Source of the DNA: Acorus gramineus
Taxonomy: Eukaryota; Streptophyta; Magnoliopsida; Acorales; Acoraceae
Direction: 5' to 3'
Assembly: GCA_030737835.1 (NCBI GenBank)
Contig: CM060853.1
Coordinates: 15,248,895 to 15,312,894 of the forward strand
DNA length: 64,000 nucleotides
Shown: in pieces, positions 60,344-64,000 of the stretch
Numbering within the stretch: the first letter of the stretch is position 1
Layout: each line of letters opens with the position of its first letter
Notes under the pieces: generated by a model
The model's database searches: none
Told to the model about the DNA's origin: nothing
Seen by the model: only the letters and a program-made list of their open reading frames with translations
Made by a program: the position numbers and the translations under genes

Positions 60344-61411
60344 GCCCCATTACAGCCCTAATTGTATTATATTCCATTTTTTTTTTTATATAAAATTATA
60401 CACTCACTATTTGAAGTGCATGCTATTATATGAAATGAAGTATATATTGATATACATTAGTGTATTTTTCTTTATGATGAAAAAATAAAAAAATAGACTG
60501 CAGTATACACTATGATAGAGTATATATTATGTTATCATTGCGTATGGGCTACAAAACGGGCTGTAAAAACGGACGGCATGTTTCAGGACTCATATTATTT
60601 TGCTCCATGGAAGGGCCCATGGGCTAGCCCGCAGCAAGAAGCAATAGTCTGCGACCCCATCCAAAAACTTACAAAAACAGGGCTGATATACTATGATATT
60701 CTGTTTTACAGCCTTACACTATAACAGTGTAATATATACTGCATTATCATAATATATATAATGTTCCATCATAGTGTATGAAGTAAAAAAATATTGATGA
60801 AACGTATTCGCAGAAGCCGTCGATAAAACATAAGATCGAACACAAGAATGGAACATCATCACACGAAGAACACAAAAAATACGTAGTTCGGCCTAGGCCT
60901 ACATCCACGAGGCGTAAACAGATAATCCACTATGATAGTTGAGATACAAAAAGGCCTTACAAACTATGTCATGTAGTTACCCTCTCTTGAACCCTCTTAA
61001 CCTCTCTCATATGGATCTCTACATTTTATTTGTATGTGCCAAGTCAATTTTTACCCTGAAACTCTAGGAGGATATTTATATGAATAAATAATTTCTTCTC
61101 TAAGTAATCTCCTAACAAACAAATATGTAACAAACAAATCTATTTCCCTGATTTTAGGAGATTCACTTCATATATTAATCAAGATCAAATCTTAACTAAT
61201 TGGTAATTAGGTGCCCACCGTAATTTGATTTCATCATAGCCATATGATGTTGATACATCGGATCGAGACACAATCCCAACACAAAATACATTATCATATT
61301 TTAGTATATACTTTATTTTATATAACAGTATATATTTTAATAGGGGAGAGTATAATTTTTATAAAAATGAAAAAGGTGTAGACTACCAACGGAGCTGCAA
61401 CAGGGGCTAGA
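60344..61411. mobile_element. TIR element with TAGCCCC ends, interrupted by an LTR
   Basis: The left end TAGCCCCATTACAGCCC and right end (complement CTAGCCCCTGTTGCAGCTCC) are inverted; just inside, TATAAAATTATACAC and GTATAATTTTTATAAA also pair. Without the LTR it would be about 580 bp. No target duplication was certain. Related broken pieces occur at 21764-21880 and 22660-22790. Confidence 0.6.
60795..61281 (-). repeat. Solo or truncated copia-type LTR, about 487 bp
   Basis: In minus orientation it starts TGTTGGGATTG. It has a TATA-like CATATAAATATCC near 61070 and the ATGTAGGCC...CGAACTACG box common near the R-U5 region of plant copia LTRs (compare GACGTAGGCAAG...CGAACCACG in copies A and B). 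No primer site or coding region follows, and no 5-bp duplication was seen. The limits are approximate. Confidence 0.6.
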
Positions 61412-62048
61412 TATATAATCATTTTTCCTTATACACATTTTATGAATGCCATTTTTTTAAATAGTATATCTCATCTATTTAGTTTTTTTATATTTTTAAA
61501 GATGAAAATATGTAAACTCTAATGAATTGTATGAACTCATTTATAGCACGTGTAAAAATTTCTATTAAGATGTATTGTTTAGTGTAGACGACTAATGGGG
61601 TATATGAGAATGTAAACACACGGTGATGTTCTCACATAAAAATCTCTACAACAAACACCACCATAAATTTTCTAAATCAAGAAAAACAAAATACTACAAT
61701 TTAATATTTCTCCAACTGCATGAATGAAAACCATAAGAAATTTATTTTAAAAAAGTCTCACATTACAGTCATCTATGGATAGAGCATATGTCTTGGGCAT
61801 CTTCATGAGCTCATTCTATATATCATCCAGAGCGCATAGAACTGCCACCACAATTTATTAACTAAACACATTATGTTCTTAGATCCATTTAAATTAATTC
61901 CATCACCATAAGATAATTAGCAACGATGTGCAATCTCTGATGGAAACTTTAACCAAAAAAAGAAAGTATATTTTGACTGATAAGAAACTTTAACCAATGT
62001 GCAATCTCTGATGAAATACTTAATTATTAAGTTAATTAGAGAACCTTC
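61412..62048. other. AT-rich intergenic stretch
   Basis: No gene. 61440-61620 resembles AT-rich sequence near 50290-50780. Two near-identical lines (GTGCAATCTCTGATG at 61929 and 61999) form a short direct repeat of about 70 bp spacing. Confidence 0.4.
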
Positions 62049-62349
62049 TCATTTTCCTTCACCCTGAACTATTTGTTGTGCATCATCAACAAACAGGTCA
62101 TCTTCCTGAAATTAAGATGAAAGTCATTAATCAGTCACAATGAAATAATGTTTTTGGAATTATAATTAACAATTCATTCAAGGCATTTTAAGTAGGATAT
62201 TTAAAACCTGAGATGCAGATGAGTTGGAATTAACAAGAGAAAGATGTGCATTGGGAACTAGGACAGATGTTTCCACTTGACTCATATCATGTTGGTACAG
62301 TCCAGAAGCAGCTCGGGGGTTGATCATGCTGCACATCATATTCACATGA
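62049..62349 (-). CDS. Last two exons of an unrecognised gene
   Basis: Exon 62349-62208 (142 nt; acceptor TAG, donor CAG/GTTTTA) and exon 62105-62049 (57 nt) join in phase to give 65 complete codons plus stop. The text includes N-M-M-C-S-M-I-N-P-R-A-A-S-G-L-Y and an acidic tail E-D-D-L-F-V-D-D-A-Q-Q. The upstream exon would have to lie to the right, where a LINE begins at 62712, so the 5' part is either beyond that LINE or lost. I cannot name the family. Confidence 0.5.
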
Positions 62350-62711
62350 CTACATGAGAGCATAAATCACCACATCCAATTAATTATTCATTTGATGCAT
62401 GTATCATAAACTAAGATGGGAGAAAAAAATCAAATGAAACAAAGATTATAATATGTTTTACAAAAATGTTGGAAACAGTCATTCCTACATATAGTCATTC
62501 TTGCATTTTCTTTTATAGCATCCAAAATGTTTGGGAATTTTTTTTTTCTTTGAAGGTACTTACGTTTACAAAAATGAAGTATATAAATCATATCTTCTCA
62601 TAAAATGCATGATGACTGCGTATATCAATACCCTATTTTTTTATACATGTATATAAAGATGCTTCTCTTCTTTTTGGTGGACGTACAAGTTTTTTTTTTC
62701 TTGATTACATC

Positions 62712-64000
62712 TTTTTTTTTTTTATTGGTAATCAATTTTTTGTATTTCTATGAAGAAAAGAACTTTACAAAGAGTATGAATAAAGCACAAAAAGGAAAAC
62801 AAGAGAGGCCTTCGTGATAGCAAAGGAGGGAAGGGTGAAGCCAGGTCGACTTGCATCCCTTTGCCATCATTCAACTTCTCCTGTAATTCTGCTTTGAAAT
62901 GAGAACAAAAGTGGATGATGTACTAATTTTGCAACCACCAAAGAGACCAGGATATTAGCCTTTTTTGCGAACATATGGAAATCCAGTTCTATCTTGTGCA
63001 ACAGCTGCTTTAAGCTCAGGCCAGATGTTGGCGGTCGATAGGATTGATTCTCCTCTTGCAGATTGAAAAGATGCAAGCAGGTCGGCCGGGGCGTTTCCCT
63101 CTCTATGGATATGCGAAGCCTTCCATTCTATAAAGTTGAGAAGATCGTGCAGGATAAGACGAATGCTTCTAATAGCAGTCCAAGGGCGCGAACCTTTCCC
63201 TTTGATCCAGGCAATTGCAGTGGTGGAATCTGATTCAACCCATAACCTTTGAACCCCTGTTTTGGTGGCAAGCCATATACCTACCTTAATTGCCTTGAGC
63301 TCAAGAAGATTAATAGATGGAAGATCATATTTCCCAGCAATACCACAAAGAAAATCAACGCGTTCGTTGCGAAGAATTGCTCCATAGCCTCCCCTATCAT
63401 TTGAAGATGACCCATCTGAATTAAGTTTTGCCCATCCTCTACAAGGAGGACTCGAGAGAGCCTCAGACAGGGTCACTTGAGGTTCTGAGATAGAGAAGCC
63501 ACAGATAGCAGCCAGCTTAAGAACTTCAGAAGTCAAAGGAGATTTGAGTGTAATGGTGGAGATCCTGGATCTCATGGAGGCGTGGATATATCCTTTGGAG
63601 GACAAACCATTTGTGACTAGATAGATTTTTGAATACTCGTGCATTGCGTTCTAACCAGATGCTCCAAATCATTGTGGTGAGAGAAAGCTGATGTATGGAT
63701 TTCTGTGTGGGAGAGGAGGCAGCCATGTCCAACCATCGAGGTGAGAGGAGACATAGAAGAACGAATCGACTGCCAAGTAGAGGAAAGACTTAGTTTGCCA
63801 TATTTGCAAGGAGACCAAACAAGTACATCATCCCCCTTCGCCCCTATCTCTAGAAGCTCAATTTCAGCCCAAATATGATTCAATGATGAGGGCCAACAGG
63901 CAGGTTTCTTCCATTTTCCATTGTGAATTAGTCGATCTAAAGTAGCGAATTGAGAAGGAACCCAAATGCAGGAGGGACATCCCAAGAAGTGTTTCAATCC
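62712..64000 (-). mobile_element. LINE, 3' part, running off the window
   Basis: On the minus strand the element ends AAATTGATTACCAAT followed by about 12 A (T run at 62712-62723), the same terminal motif as the insertion at 25065. The 3' UTR is about 230 bp. The 5' end and any target-duplication partner are outside the window. Confidence 0.88.
62955..63997 (-). pseudogene. LINE ORF2 C-terminal part: RNase H, zf-RVT region deleted
   Basis: From 63997 leftwards the text matches the region before the zinc-binding domain (I-H-N-G-K-W-K-K-P; D-D-V-L-V-W-S). After about 63740 it breaks into other frames and the C-x2-C ... H-x4-C motif is missing, where the copy at 23567-24994 has it, indicating a deletion. 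From 63644 to 62955 an open frame carries an RNase H domain (K-L-N-S-D-G-S-S, G-G-Y-G-A, L-L-E-L-K-A-I, V-E-S-D-S-T-T-A, E-G-N-A-P-A-D) to the stop. Confidence 0.88.

Overview
The window is nuclear DNA of a flowering plant. It has AT-rich intergenic DNA, genes with many short GT-AG introns, plant-type LTR retrotransposons, LINEs and MITEs, and plant gene families (group 1 sulfate transporter, ascorbate oxidase, NaKR-type metal-binding protein, plastid J-protein, MIKC* MADS-box factor). The GC-rich third codon positions of the J-protein and of the last ascorbate oxidase exon, set in AT-rich DNA, suggest a non-grass monocot. That is a guess.

Layout. 1-2118: 5' part of a Ty1/copia element on the minus strand (copy A), cut by the window edge. 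3928-4386: single-exon plastid J-protein gene. 5269-10701: a second, unrelated copia element with both LTRs and a CCTAT target duplication but no recognisable gag or integrase. 11174-12146: small CACTA transposon. 13518-16801 (minus): sulfate transporter, 13 exons, 657 aa. 19364-23063: cluster of MITEs. 23512-25065: LINE insertion with an inverted 5' segment between 14-bp target duplications. 25670-27005 (minus): NaKR-like HMA gene, 3 exons. 28-35 kb: gene-poor, with MITEs, a LINE remnant and a possible LTR. 35688-40645: copy B of the first copia family, complete with AGGTC target duplication, full of lesions and carrying an internal inversion. 40867-41614: MITE with a fold-back element inside it. 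43001-46884 (plus): L-ascorbate oxidase, 5 exons, 587 aa. 49915-50001: 5' fragment of a MADS-box gene. 52055-55863 (minus): the apparently functional MIKC* MADS-box gene of the AGL66/AGL104 type, 11 exons. 57185-59765 (minus): five-exon gene of unknown function, 147 aa. 60344-61411: TIR element with a nested solo LTR. 62049-62349 (minus): last two exons of an unknown gene. 62712-64000 (minus): LINE running off the window.

The genes do not form a pathway; they are ordinary single plant genes separated by transposons. The interest lies in insertion and rearrangement history: a textbook 5'-inverted LINE, an inverted integrase block inside a copia element with hairpins at one breakpoint, nested MITEs, and a MADS-box exon whose family-conserved length needs a TG rather than AG splice acceptor. 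I saw no defence system, CRISPR array, operon or other new molecular machine. All gene models were spliced by eye from splice sites, reading frame and remembered family sequences; none was checked by search.
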